Part shown: positions 1-11,493 of the stretch, one piece after another | How the letters are laid out: each line of letters starts with the position of its first letter | Numbering within the stretch: the first letter of the stretch is position 1 | Assembly: GCF_030272615.1 (NCBI RefSeq) | Contig: NC_081406.1 | Coordinates: 142,903,041-142,967,040 of the forward strand | Direction of reading: 5' to 3' | DNA from: Cryptomeria japonica | Lineage: Eukaryota > Streptophyta > Pinopsida > Cupressales > Cupressaceae | DNA: 64,000 nt | Translations under genes and position numbers: made by a program | The notes under the pieces: generated by a model | What the model saw: the letters and a program-made list of their open reading frames with translations, nothing else | Told to the model about the DNA's origin: nothing | Database searches by the model: none

Positions 1-2280
1 TTGCTACTTGACCATTTTATGTTGGCTATTTTTTAATTATAAAAAATGTCTTCTCATCCCTATATAAAGCACTACTTCTATCATTCATAAGGGCTAACGG
101 ATTTTAAGACATTTTATGAAAATTCAAATGGTCAAGCAAGCACTTCAGGTGAGTTATAAGCATATTGAGAAACAAACTACAACATTCAACATTCAAGTAT
201 GATTTAATATGTGTTTTTTATGGTTTCTTATCATATTATTACATTAACACTTTAAGGACTTGTCTAAAGAGCATTGCATAATCACCATTTCCATTCTTAA
301 GGTAATAATCATTTCAATTCAACATTCCCATTATTGCTTAGGCTCTATCCTACTAGGGATAATCTCTCTTTTTCATCAAGAACAACTATAGTGGAGAGGT
401 GGGAACAACAACACAAGGTTTGACTTAGGCAAGCCCCTATACAACACAACCATTCTTTTCCATTTTGTGTGTGTGGATTTAGATATGATAGTAGAGAGTA
501 TTACAAGTGCACTAAGAAAATAATGACAAACATTCCCAAATTTCAAATAGGCAAAAATAATTGGACTAAGGCACCCAATACACATGTTTGATGTTTTTTG
601 GATGAATTTTAGAGAGATAAACTTATAAAGGCTCTTGACTACAAATATACTTCATTATGTTTGTACAAACGCCCATTGATTGGGCTGCCCAACACATCAG
701 TTTGACACTTGTAGGCTCAATTTGCAAATCTAGGTTCCTTTATGCATTCTCTTTCTAGATTTGACCTACTATGTTGCTTTTTTGTTATGTAATTTACTTT
801 TATTGTTGAAAGTCATCATTATTCTATCATTAAACCTATATATTGAAAACACAATTTACAATTTCAATTGCATTACAACAAAGAAACATAAACCCAAGTG
901 TTTATCTCTCCTATTAGGACCATATATGAACCTATGTGTGTTCCAATGCTACATTATGGAGATTTGAGATCTTAGTTTGCATCCATAGACCTTATAAGTG
1001 ACCTGCATGATCTTTTATTGCCCAAAATATGAGAATTTGATCTCAATTTCTGAATTGCATTGTCCACTCCCTTTGGCTCTTTTATATAAGCAAGAATGTA
1101 TCTTTGTAATCCCAAGATTTAGTAACCTACCACAAACTCTAGTTTATTGACCAAAAATTGCACTCAAATGAGTTTTCGCCAAACTAAGACAACCATGGTT
1201 TATAAGCCTACCAAGAGCTCTAATTCATTGGCCAACAATTACAAATAATTGGCTTTCACTTGACTATAGAGCTCCAATAATCATTTTGACACTTGGTAGA
1301 AAAAAAAATATGAAATGTGGTTTTATGATTTTTTCCTTAAATCGCCTGACATCCAATAATAGTTTAGGGATAAGAAAAAAAATATGGAATGGGGTTTTGT
1401 TGTTTTCCCCTAAATTAGCTAACACACAAATCTGAACATTGAAATAAACTTCTTTTCTTGAGCCACTTTTAGTGAAAGGAAGTCAAATTACATTGAATAT
1501 CTTTGTGCAAACCTGAAAATATTCGTGAAGAATAAAAAAATTACGTATGAATGGCTAAATCAACTTAAATGTGATTGACTCTCCAGATTCTAAACATTTG
1601 TCTTTCTCCTCCAATACTATGCTTTTTCTATAGTAGAAAACATTGATACTGACGTGTTTAGAGACAAGGGAAATGTAGAGCTACAAATTAATTGCCAGCT
1701 TCATTTTAGGATGAAGAATGGAATGACATTTATTGAAATTATTATATCCCCAATTCAATTAAAAAAGAAGAAATTTTTTGGGGGTCACACAAAAAAATGA
1801 TGAGAAAGCTTCTCAATGGTTACCAGGTGAGAAGAATTAAATATAATTCTTAAAAGTGGATCCATATTCAAAAAGTTCATATTACAATAGCTTAAACATG
1901 CCTCATTTAACTTGTGAAATCCAAATAATATTAAAATAGAATCTTCATTATACAATAGATGATATTATTTGTCAAATTATGATGCCCTAGAAGCTATACT
2001 ACTTGGATTACTAAAATATAGTAGGTTTTGATTTTATATATTTCTTCTCAAACAAAGAGGAAGAAACTAGTAGGATATAAAGTAATATCAAAGGAGACAC
2101 TTGATTGTTGCTTTAAAATGATTTGTCAGCCATAGTTTAGAGGAGTGAGAGCTAAAGATAATCCAATTATGACATGAAATATAAAATTTTCACTATCCCT
2201 GATTCGGTTTTTATTGTCGGATTTCTTAGCTACAAATATTATATTTAGTTCCCCAAAGTTAGACATGTGATTAAAAAGTC
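1..2280. other. AT-rich stretch without recognised genes
   Basis: Only short frames of fewer than 70 codons occur and none resembles a known protein. A local two-fold duplication near 1300-1430 repeats a block of roughly 75 bp (A-run, TATG(A/G)AATG, GGTTTT, then CCTAAAT-like ends). It could be the missing 3' side of element E or unrelated host DNA. Bases 1417-2280 are absent from the second copy of the duplication. Confidence 0.5.
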
Positions 2281-2427
2281 AGCACAGAGTACCATCCATT
2301 AAAGAAATCTTGATAGAAAAGTTCAATATATAATTAATGGTTATTGATTTCCATAACTCATTTTGAGATATCCAAAAGTAATGATTTGTATCTATTTTGC
2401 AAAAATTCTTATATTTCATACTAATTA

Positions 2428-4968
2428 AACCTTTGATAGAAGACTAAGATTCACCTTCTCACTTGCCTTGACAAGTCTTCTCCTAGTTTGCACTCCTTCA
2501 TTCTTGTCTCCAATAATTTGATCCTATGAATGATTCTTTTGAACATACTTTGATAGAGTCTTGATTACCTTCTCTAATTCCTTTTTTCCTGTCTCCTTTT
2601 CTTCCTTCTCTTCATCTTCTTCTTCTACAATGCAAGGAGCATCTTTTGTTCCACAATACTTAGACTCTTTTGTAGTTTGATTCCAATTTTTATCTACTTT
2701 TACATTTGTTCTTTCAACCATCTTCTTGAGTCTCTTGTTGTAACATATGTAGGGCTTGCTTCTTTTTAAGTAACCAAGGAAGACTCCTTCATCAATTCTT
2801 GAGTCAAACTTTCCAAGGTCTTTTTTATCTCTTTTGATGTAACATTTTCTTTCAAATATTCTAAAATACTTGATAGTAGTAGTTCTTCCATACCACAACT
2901 CATAAGGGGTCTTACAATTATTGAATCTCACTCGCACTCCATTAAGAATATAAACAATAGTATGCACTTCCTCTTTCTAGTACATATCAACCAAATTAGT
3001 ATCATTTAACAATTTCCTATCCATCCCTTGAAATATTCTATATTTTCTTTTTGCTACCCCATTTTGTTGAGGGGTCCTAGGAGAAAATAAATGTCTCCTA
3101 CTACTGTGATCTTCAGAAAAATTAAACTCATTTGATATAAATTCACCTCATCTATCATACTTTAAGCATTTTATGTTAGCATCTATTTCATTCTCAACCA
3201 TAGACTTGAAGGCTTTAAACTTATTTGGGGATTTTAATTTTTCTCTTTGAAAAGTAACCCATGTCATTTTAGAATAATAATCAATAGGTAACATAAAGTA
3301 AATTATTTTACCATTTAGTACTGTTGTCCTGATAGGTCCGCATAGATCAATTTGTATCATCTGTAAACACTTTGTATTAGAATATTCCTTACGATTGAAT
3401 CTTGTCTTTGTTTCCTTTCCCACTTGACATTCCTTGCATAATGTGTTTATAGGCTTGATAATCTATGGCATCATTTACATCTTGTGTAGAATTGATCTTT
3501 AGCATGTTGTCAAAATTGATATGTCCTATCCTGCTATGGCACAATCCAAATTCATAGCTTTGACCCATTAGACAACTACTTCCTTTAGCTTCCTTTAGAT
3601 CGTAAATTTTTTCATCAATTCTCGTTCCTTCTACAATTAGTCTTTCACACTTTTTCATGAAATTTAAGTTTGTATACTTTGATACACATTTGGCTATCAT
3701 CGAGAAGATTATTTTTTAGTCCCACATAGAGAACATCCTCATTTTTGTTCTTTCCATCAATGATAATGGTTCCTTTGCCACAAATATGAGAAGACTCTTC
3801 ACCTCCGAACTTAACATATCCACTATTCCATTTTTTTAGATTGATGAATTTTCTTCTATCATTTGTCATGTGATTTGAACACCTACTCTCAATCGCCCAA
3901 GCATTTGTTTCTTCTTTTGCATGAAAAGCAGTCTACACAAGTAAAGTTTTTTTACTATTTTCATCAGTAGGTGAGGTACCAAATTGCTTACAATTTTCAC
4001 CATTATCAACTTTCACATCCATAAATAATGTCTCCTCATTTGAGTCATCACATTCCTCATCTTTAGATGAGTGACTGCTTTCTTTAATTTGAATAGAAGC
4101 TTCTTTTAGGCTTGTCTAGTTTATCTTCTCCTCTTTTAGTTCTATCATCTCCTCTTCTATTGTTATTTTCCTTTAAAGTATATTTAGATGCATAATGAAC
4201 AATTCTTCCACAATTAAAACATTTGAAGAGTAACTTAGCTATGTATTTTCTAGTGCCCTTCTTTAGTCTTCTCAGAAAGTTTGCTTCTACATCATCAAGG
4301 TCATCATCGCGATCAACATCATCTTCCACTTTCTTACTGAATTTGAATGAAACTTCCTTCTTGGGGTTATGTAATTCAAAATCTCTCATCTCAAAGGTAT
4401 TGAGAGAACCATAGAATTGATCCATTTTATATTAGTCCAAATCCTTGATTTCCTCAAAAGTAGATACTTTTGAACTATAGGATTTGGGAGGCAATCTAAG
4501 TACATTTTTCACTACTTCATATCCATCCAAATTTCCACAAATACCTTTGATTCCATTTACTACTTCTGTTACATGGTGTATACTGTCAATGTTTTCCTCT
4601 TTTGTTATTCTTAGATTTTCAAATTTGAATTAGAAGTTCTACATCTTGATTTGTCTTATTTTTTCATCTCCTTCATATATTCAAGTGAGCTTCTCCCAGA
4701 CATCTTTATCAAGCTCATAGTTCATCATATTCCTAAGTTCTAAATCAACCAAACCACTTATGATTGCATTCTTTTATTTTACATTGTTCTCATACAATCT
4801 AATCTCATCCAAAGTATCTAGAAGAGTAGAGAGAGAAATATAACTATCTACAACAGAGTTCTAAATTTCATATCCTATAGCATTCAAATATGATTCCATC
4901 AGTACCTTCGAAAAGGTGTAGTTTGTAACATCAAACTTAGGTATCTTGCAAGATTCATCTTGTTTCAT
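2428..4968 (-). pseudogene. Copia gag-protease-integrase remnant, copy 1
   Basis: The frame opens with an ATG at 4968, 43 bp after the PBS. Gag follows, then a knuckle at about 4200-4240 reading CFNCGRIVHYASKYT, in which the last Cys is replaced by Tyr. A Copia protease/linker block (about 3645-3890, ICGKGTI, NNLLDDSQMC) and the GAG-pre-integrase block (GHINFDNMLKINSTQ, about 3490-3560) come next. The integrase core shows IDLCGPI and IDYYSKMTWV (first two Asp), but the region expected to supply the catalytic Glu reads QQNGVAKRKYR, with Lys there. The C-terminal part reads YELWYGR and GVFLGY, then DQIIGDKNEGVQTRRR near 2460-2510. At least four stops and several shifts interrupt it. Confidence 0.85.
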
Positions 4969-5010
4969 CCCAAACCTTCCTCAAGTGGTTAAGCTTCTTC
5001 TAGAGGAACT

Positions 5011-5025
5011 CAACTCTGATACCCA
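5011..5025 (-). other. Primer-binding site of element E, copy 1
   Basis: The minus strand reads TGGGTATCAGAGTTG, close to the plant Copia primer site TGGTATCAGAGC that pairs with the 3' end of initiator tRNA-Met. It lies directly inside the LTR edge at 5027 and 43 bp upstream of the gag ATG, which fixes the orientation of the element. Confidence 0.75.
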
Positions 5026-5026
5026 T

Positions 5027-5951
5027 TTTTAAACCCATCCCAAGACTAAGTAGGAGGGGGGGGGGGTGAATTAGTGTTGTTCAATCACCTATACTTTATA
5101 CCTCAAATCAACATCAACTTATCCTTAATCTTATCAATAACAATGAAATGTATAAAAATAAACACCAATCATAATAGAACACTAGATTTACATGGAAAAT
5201 ACAAAGAGGATAAACCACATTGAGAGTTAAGTCACAATATATGAGCCTAATTATAGTAATTTTTTTTTCCTTATTTCCAAGGAAGCTCACTACTTTTGAA
5301 AGGACTTGAAGGTTGAGGTGCACTGCCTCGGGGAAAGATAAAAGGTACTTGTAGGATGAGACTCAATGCCTCATGACAAGATACAAAGAAATTGTTGGGA
5401 AGACTCACTATCTCTAAGCAAGGTACATGAATATATGAATCAAGGTGAAATAAGCCTTTACAAACAATGACCCCAACAATGTCTAAGTATGCAGTTGTCC
5501 TTGAATCTTTGTCTCAAGTGACCAACTTCAAAACAATCACTACACATTGGCTAAATTTTGCATCACATACATTGCAATTAATATGATCATGTAAGTGCAT
5601 ACACATATGCTGATCCACACACTCATGCCACTCATTTAGAGTAATTTGATCTTATACATATATCATCCTTTTCATCATAAAAAATCAATTAGGTCAGCCA
5701 AAACAAGGTATATTTAAGAGTTTATCTCCAAATTATATAATAACATAGTTTGAACCTCAAACAATTATTAGTTATTAATATAATTATAAGAATTAAAGTT
5801 AAGAAAATATGATATTGACAATATCATCAAAAAAGAAGTATTTGGGCACTTACATGATGAATTGAACTAAAACTCTCAATAAGAAGGAAAGAAAAATAAA
5901 AGAAAAAGTAGTTGACACAACTTACTAGTTTGTAGACATTCGGGCCATGTA
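5027..5951 (-). mobile_element. LTR fragment of element E, copy 1
   Basis: On the plus strand the LTR edge should read TGTTAAACCC, as it does in copy 2 at 62117; in copy 1 the first bases have decayed to TTTTAAACCC. A G-run at 5051-5062 and the block GGTGAATTAGTG follow, a pattern also seen beside the LTR edges of elements A and D. The LTR is interrupted at 5952 by element A. The remainder may end near GAGATTAACA at about 14252, giving an imperfect TGTTAA/TTAACA pair, but that end is only a guess. Confidence 0.6.
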
Positions 5952-5956
5952 GCTAG
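5952..5956. repeat. Target-site duplication GCTAG of element A (left)
   Basis: GCTAG stands directly before the TGTTGG start of the left LTR and again at 14014-14018 directly after the right LTR. The exact 5 bp match shows that A inserted as a unit. The same five bases precede the LTR at 63043-63047 in the second copy of the duplicated segment. Confidence 0.9.
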
Positions 5957-7550
5957 TGTTGGCATTGAATTGTCATTGATGACAACCGGTATAGGATGGC
6001 TACCAGTATAAGAGATGTATGTGCAACACTATCATTGATGCATCCTGGATGTGATGTCTTTGATGTCACGTAGTATTGCAGGTCACCAGTAAGGGAGAGA
6101 ATGTCATTCAACACAATGGCCATTGGAGTCACCAGTACACAAGTTAGTGTTTGACTTGTGTTGGAGATATGGAAAGGACACTGATATGATATAACAATCG
6201 GTAAATGATGACATCTACAAGAGAGCATGATGCTGGTCATTTGATCATGATGAAGAGGGGGAATGTTATCTAAATCACATCAACATTGAGAGAGAATTAT
6301 GTGCAGGCCACCAGTATGTTGTGTGGATGAAGAACAACATGACTCCCATTGTATGAAGAGAATACTGACAGTAAGAGTGCCCAAACCAGATCGCATGTGC
6401 CTATTTGAAGATATGCTTCTCAAACAGGGAAGCCACATTGATACAATGTCGGATGCAAATGACAAGGATCCACTCCCACCAGTAAGTGGAACTTATCTCC
6501 TATTATGCAAAGTGTGCATCATAGTTTTGTGAGATAAGACAGAAGAGTTAAAGGTAGGTGCTTGAAGGCTCACACCGGATCTACCAACAAATCACAAAGA
6601 TGCCTCAAGTGCATGAAATCAAAGATATGCACTGGACGGACAAAGAAGACATAATGTGGTACCAAAACTATTGAAGTGTGATGGGTTTGTCACCTTGACA
6701 AATTGGTTGAGATATGGTCCGGGCTGATGATGAAGAAGACAAGGCTACATTAGTTGTAGATAGAGAATGTAACCAATACATAGATGCCTTAGAAGGAAAC
6801 AGTTGAAGGTTGATGACATGGTGTCATCAAGGGTGCCTATCACTAAGTATGAGAATCGGTGAGAGAGCAAAGAGGCGAAGTGATGTACTCTTTTTGGATG
6901 AAGATGAGCATGTGGTGGATTGATATGTCTGGCAATCAATAAATGTGCTCCACCAGAAGAGATGCCAAGTGCAAGGTGATGGCAAACTAGTTAGGGTATA
7001 ACCAATAGGGTTAGCGAGTTGGTAGATGAACCCAGTAATGGAGTTGGTTGGTGATCCTACCCAAACCGATACAAATGACCTAGTAAAGATGGATGCCAAC
7101 AAAGGAGACATATGGAGGTGAAGTGGCATGCATGCACATGTAGACATGTTGAGTTAGTAAAGTATCAGATGATAAGGTAGATGGTGTCAGGTCGATATTT
7201 ATGTCGACTACGTGATTCACAGGACGTGCAATAGAGGTTTGCAGCTTGAGGTCAGACGGACAACAGAGATCCTAGTGTGACTATTTGATCAAATTGCGGT
7301 AGGTAAAGGAAATTGTGAGACCATTCTTGGTGATCGACCAAGAGATCTGCCAACAGGTTATATGTAGGCTAGTAAATGAGGAACACATGTTCTAGAAGGC
7401 ACATCAATGGCAGGATTGATTCATGAGTTGCAGTTCATCAACCAAGAGGACCAAATCTCAAGAGATATGATTTGATTTTGCTCAGATCGAGGTCAAAGAA
7501 GAAACCGTAACCGCCCAAAATTTGAATTGGCTTTTGGCAGGAAAACTAAT

Positions 7551-7560
7551 TTATAAATAT
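7551..7560 (+). promoter_or_regulatory. Candidate TATA box of the A LTR
   Basis: TTATAAATAT followed by GCAAGCC is kept exactly in the 3' LTR at 13088-13097, although the flanks differ. Its place about two-thirds into the LTR, with a purine-rich transcribed region after it, suits a U3 promoter element. No transcription evidence is available. Confidence 0.45.
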
Positions 7561-7689
7561 GCAAGCCAAAATCAATTAAGCTTGTCATCGGATGAGAGGG
7601 CATTGTTGCTGAAGAAGTGAAATTAGTCAAGTGATCACAAAGAAGAAGAAGAAGAGACTGAGTGTGAGGAAGAACAGGGTTGAAGTGTT

Positions 7690-7880
7690 CAATCGACAAC
7701 AAAGAGAGAACCGACAATCAACCATTGAGTCTGACAGAGGAGAAAACCGATAGTGATAGAATTGGCAAAGAAGAATAGTAGAAGACTACAAAGAAGGAAA
7801 ACAAAGAACCGATAGAGAGAAGAACTAACAGAGAGTGAACCGACAAAGAGAGAATTGACAAAGAAGAGTAAGGGAGTGAA
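7690..7880 (+). repeat. Purine-rich imperfect tandem repeat in A LTR
   Basis: Degenerate units of about 15-20 bp built on ACCGACAAAGAGAGAA recur through this stretch. The matching part of the 3' LTR (about 13226-13450) has extra units, which explains much of the 62 bp length difference between the LTRs. The opposite-strand Leu/Ser/Phe-rich frames here are products of this composition. Confidence 0.7.
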
Positions 7881-8416
7881 TCGGTGAAGGTGCAACAAAG
7901 AGTAAGATTGCAATAGGAGATAAGATTGCAGCCATGAGAGGGTGAGAAAAGAATCAAAAAAGTATTGGAGAGAGGAGAACCCGTAGAGAGATTTGTAGAA
8001 GAGTTACAAAATTCATTTGTAACAAGACTATTACTTTTGTAATTGAATATGTTCATTGAAGATCACCGAGTTGGAGCTCGGTGCAGGGGTTGTAGCTCCT
8101 TGGTTTGGTTCCCTAAATTAGGGGTTGGTGCCCTAAAAATTATAATCAAAGTTTCATTGTGAGGCTGGATTGGAGCAATTGACTCTAGCAACATTTCTCA
8201 CTGAGGTTTTTCCCATCCTGGGTTCTCCTCATATATGTTGGTGTTATGTGATGTCCCTTTCATGTGTGATTGCATTTGTGTTAGTCTCCCCTCTAGCCAG
8301 TAAGTTATATTTTTGTTAGATCTCATAGCCGACATACACACATAGGATAGTCAAAGGGAAAAAGTTTGGAAACCACTGATTCACCCCCCTCTCAGTGGCA
8401 CATTGTCTCTAATAAT

Positions 8417-8428
8417 TGGTATTAGAGC
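8417..8428 (+). other. Primer-binding site of element A
   Basis: TGGTATTAGAGC starts two bases after the LTR end. It differs by one base from the initiator tRNA-Met primer site of plant Copia elements. It sets the plus orientation of A and lies 59 bp before the gag ATG. Confidence 0.85.
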
Positions 8429-8487
8429 CTAGGTTCTCGGTTAGACAAGCTTTCTCTAGCTTGGGTAGATTCTGGCTTAAGGATACA

Positions 8488-10545
8488 ATGGTTTGTTTAG
8501 TGTCAATCCCAACTCTAGTATTTGATGGTTCAAACTATTCTATTTGGAGTTGTAGAATGGAAGTCTACCTATCCTACTTAGGGTTTGATGTGTGGATGTC
8601 TGTTGTAAATGGCTGCCCTATTAAAGTCAGTTCTCCCACTGATTCTGATGTAGAAAGAAGAAACCAATGCAATGAAGAAGCCATGAAGTCTATATTCAGT
8701 GGTCTCTCTAGTGATGTTTCTTCCTAGGTGGACAAGTGCAGATTAGCAAAGAGCTTATCTGATAGATTAAAGAAGCTCTATGGAAATGAGCCTACTACTC
8801 TAAAACCAGTTTGTGAAGACAAGATGAGAAATACAACTCATGTATATGTAGATGATGAAGGCAGATCTGTTAGCAACCAGAACAATGATGAATAGAGAAC
8901 CCATCTCTTCATGGATCAAGAATCAGAAGATGAGAGGCACACATATGAGAATGATCATGCAGATCACTCCTATTGGCAAGATGTGTTTGGCAGTGATAGT
9001 GAAGGTGAAGAAGAAGAGGAAGAAAAAGTTGATCTTGAAGGAGAATTTGTAAATGCACTTGAAGAACTCAATAGAGTAAGAAATGAATACAAGTTATTCA
9101 AGAATGTTGTTGTTGTGGAGTAGAACTGACTAGTCAAATGCCTTGAAGAATGTAAGAGATGCATCTTAGAGTTGAAGAATCAACAAGAAGACAAAAAGGA
9201 GTGCAGGTGTAAAGATCTAGCATCTCAGCTCGAAGCAAAAGATAAAAAACATCAGAAGCTGCTTGAAGAAATGGAGATTCTCTGAAATGACCTTGAGAAA
9301 TATCATGATGAGCTCAAGGTGAGAATATGATATGATGACAATAGTGATGCCTTTTACAAAATATTGAAAAATAAATAGCACGCCAAGGAAATTGAAGGAT
9401 TAGGAAGTGGTGTTGATGAATTCTTCACTAGCAGGAATGTCCCCCACAATGACATTTTGTTTGTCTCCTCAAATGGAGGGAACAAGGGAAAACCATTCAA
9501 AGTTAGAGATGCTCCCCAGAAGAAGGTTGATCTAATTTCAGCTAGTGAATAATTGAAGACAAGGATGAATACCTATGCTGCAAGGAGGAATAATGCAGAC
9601 CCCAAAGGAAAAGGGCAGATGGGAGAAGACAGCTTCACTAGAAGCAAGAACATGAGAAGACAACAAAGAAGACCTTCTACCGGTAGAGGACAAGGAAATG
9701 CTATTGCCATTAGGATAGAGCATGTGTGGGAAAAGAAGAGATCAGATGGAAGAGTTGCAAAGGATGGTCAATCTAGGATCCATCCCCGGAGAAGGAGATA
9801 CTAGACTGGTAAGATATCCCCATGCACTGCAGAATATGTTTGTAAGTTATATACCTTCCTTCTCCGATTACTACTTTGCATCTAATATTTTTGGCCATAG
9901 GGAAAAAGAATGTAAAAAGAGATCTAGAAGGAACAGTCTAGGATCTCAGAGAAATCATACATATGAGAAAAATGTATCAAGGAGTAGAAGCATGCATATC
10001 CCCTCTCCCAGTTATGCAAATAGTGTTTTTTATAACTATAATAGATTTGGCCATAGAAGTTATGAAAGCAGGGAGAATAACTCACAACTCTATAGAAACC
10101 AGTGGAACAATCATGCTCAGTATAGTGGCAGTTATAGAAGATATGAGCAGCAAAGACCTGCATGGAACCAAATGAGAAATATCCCTGCAGGATTAAGAGG
10201 TCCACCGGTTTCGGTTGCTGGTCACAACAACATGACCAAAATAAGATGGTCTAACCAGTATGTTAGAAGGTTCCCCAATCATGAGGCTAGGATGGATGCT
10301 GGGTGCTAGTATAGCACTACTTCTGGTTATGTGGAAGAATCTAAAAATGCAAGGACCCATCAGCAGAAGAAGGTAAGACCTGCTCCCAAGATTAAAAATG
10401 AGAAGAAGAATGCAACCAAACAGGTATGGAGGGAGAAGCAAGAAGATGCAACTATGGACCGACACTGTGCATTCAATGCATAGGTGATATCTCCTAAGGA
10501 TTTAAGGAGATGCAAGACCTTAGGGGGATTAGTACACTAACCTTA
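8488..10545 (+). pseudogene. Degenerate Copia-type gag of element A
   Basis: The frame starts with an ATG at 8488. Its N-terminus contains LVFDGSNYSIWSCRMEVYL, the 'x-DG-x-NY-x-x-W' opening of Copia gag (DUF4219/UBN2 type). It stops at 8725 (TAG) and continues through further stops. An acidic run (about 8990-9030, GSDSEGEEEEEEK) and a Lys/Glu-rich likely coiled coil (about 9040-9330) follow. Two decayed CCHC knuckles come next: FGHREKECKK near 9890-9920, which has lost its first two Cys, and NRFGHRSYESR near 10040-10070. Gag would bind and package element RNA. The order, coiled coil then several knuckles, is shared with ORF1 of element D. At least six stops make it non-functional. Confidence 0.8.
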
Positions 10546-11479
10546 TCATTCACCCCCTCAGTGAAGAAGGATACTTGGAAGAACAAGTTGCTGCCGGCAT
10601 GAAAGAAGGAAATAAGAAGATAAGTGTGTGTAGTGGCTACCTTGGCTACGCACCTGCAGATGAAAGATGGCTCACTACTACATGTGTCAATGGATGACAA
10701 ATTAACAATTGGTATCAAATGCAATGTGACACAAAATGTCAGGAGGAGTTACAGGAAGGTGCTCTGGTAGTGATGATGGACCTGTATAAGAAACTAGTAT
10801 GTGTAGGATGTTACTGACATGAATGCTAATAGGTACTTGCAGGTTATGTAAGACAATGAGGTTTGAGATCATTTCATTAGCCCCAAAAGCATGAAATGAG
10901 GAGTTTATGTCTCAGGTGGTGCTGATGAAGACCTAAATGACATATGTTCACCTGATTGTTGATCATGAAGGCTTGCATGTGTTGGGTAACCGTTTTGATT
11001 TATGGCATGGTGATGATATTATAGGGCATTGTGTATCAGACCAATTCGTAGCACTCATAGTGCAATCACATTTGATTCTCAAGATCAATTGGTATTAGAT
11101 GGGAGATGATGTAGTCTCATCGACATGTATGATGTACTCACTGACACATGTGATTTCAATCGGTTTCAGTCTTGCATATGCATTATGGCTCTGTTTTGCA
11201 TATACACTTGGTTGCTGAAAAATTGGTGTTAGTTGATGGTTGAGCCCTCCATCTCAAATGATGTGATTTGAGAGGATGCAAAGTATGAAGGTTATAGGAG
11301 CAGATGCATCTGGTAGAGAAAAAGGAGAGAAACCCTAATAGTGCCCTTTGCAATTGTTGTCAAAGGGGGAGAGAGATTCTATAGTATACTGGATACTACA
11401 TGTGTGAGAATCCATTAATCACACAAAGGGAGAAAGAGAATAAATAGTATGTCGGATACTACATGTGTTGACATCAATG
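10546..11479 (+). other. Internal part of element A without recognisable coding
   Basis: Where a complete Copia element would carry over 3 kb of protease, integrase and reverse transcriptase, only about 0.93 kb is present. No pol motif is visible in any frame. It ends with a duplicated short block (GTATACTGGATACTACATGTGT near 11385 and a close copy near 11450) just before the purine tract. Confidence 0.65.
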
Positions 11480-11493
11480 CCAAAGGGGGAGAT
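11480..11493 (+). other. Polypurine tract of element A
   Basis: CCAAAGGGGGAGAT directly precedes the TGTTGA start of the 3' LTR, the normal position and sequence for the plus-strand primer of Copia elements. Confidence 0.85.

Larger units (their letters stand above)
2428..5951 (-). mobile_element. Copia element E, copy 1, 3'-truncated
   Basis: Minus-strand Ty1/Copia-type element. Reading from high to low coordinates it shows an LTR piece (5027-5951), a primer-binding site, gag, protease/GAG-pre-integrase and integrase. Recognisable sequence stops just after the integrase C-terminal region at about 2428; no reverse transcriptase, RNase H or 3' LTR follows. Its LTR is split by insertion of element A at 5952/14014, so the missing outer LTR part should lie in 14019-14852. 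Many in-frame stops and shifts show it is long dead. Confidence 0.85.
1..6912. repeat. Duplicated segment, copy 1
   Basis: This stretch aligns in direct orientation with 58028-64000, usually with only a few differences per 60-base line. The match begins within the first bases of the window and runs to the last base of the window in the other copy, so neither outer boundary is visible. It includes Copia element E and the first ~950 bases of the 5' LTR of element A, with the same GCTAG/LTR junction in both copies. Copy 1 holds two blocks that copy 2 lacks: about 864 bp (1417-2280, bounded by AGC) and 76 bp (about 2916-2991, inside integrase). Confidence 0.95.
5957..8414 (+). mobile_element. 5' LTR of element A
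   Basis: The 2458 bp LTR starts TGTTGGCATTGA and ends GTCTCTAATA. It aligns along its length with 11494-14013. It carries a TATA-like box at 7551, a purine-rich imperfect repeat at 7690-7880, and a C-run/CTCTCAGTGG block just before its end. The first ~950 bp also occur at 63048-64000. Confidence 0.9.

Noticed and set aside
1417-2280. Possible transposon insertion with AGC target site in copy 1
   Set aside because: No terminal inverted repeats or known ends are present; deletion in the other copy explains the difference better.
6299-6532. 77-codon plus frame with MCRPPVCCVDEEQ
   Set aside because: It lies inside the A LTR, is present in its other copies with shifts, and resembles no known protein.
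7493-8056. Leu/Ser/Phe-rich minus-strand frames in the A LTR
   Set aside because: They are the complement of the purine-rich LTR repeat and run against the element strand.
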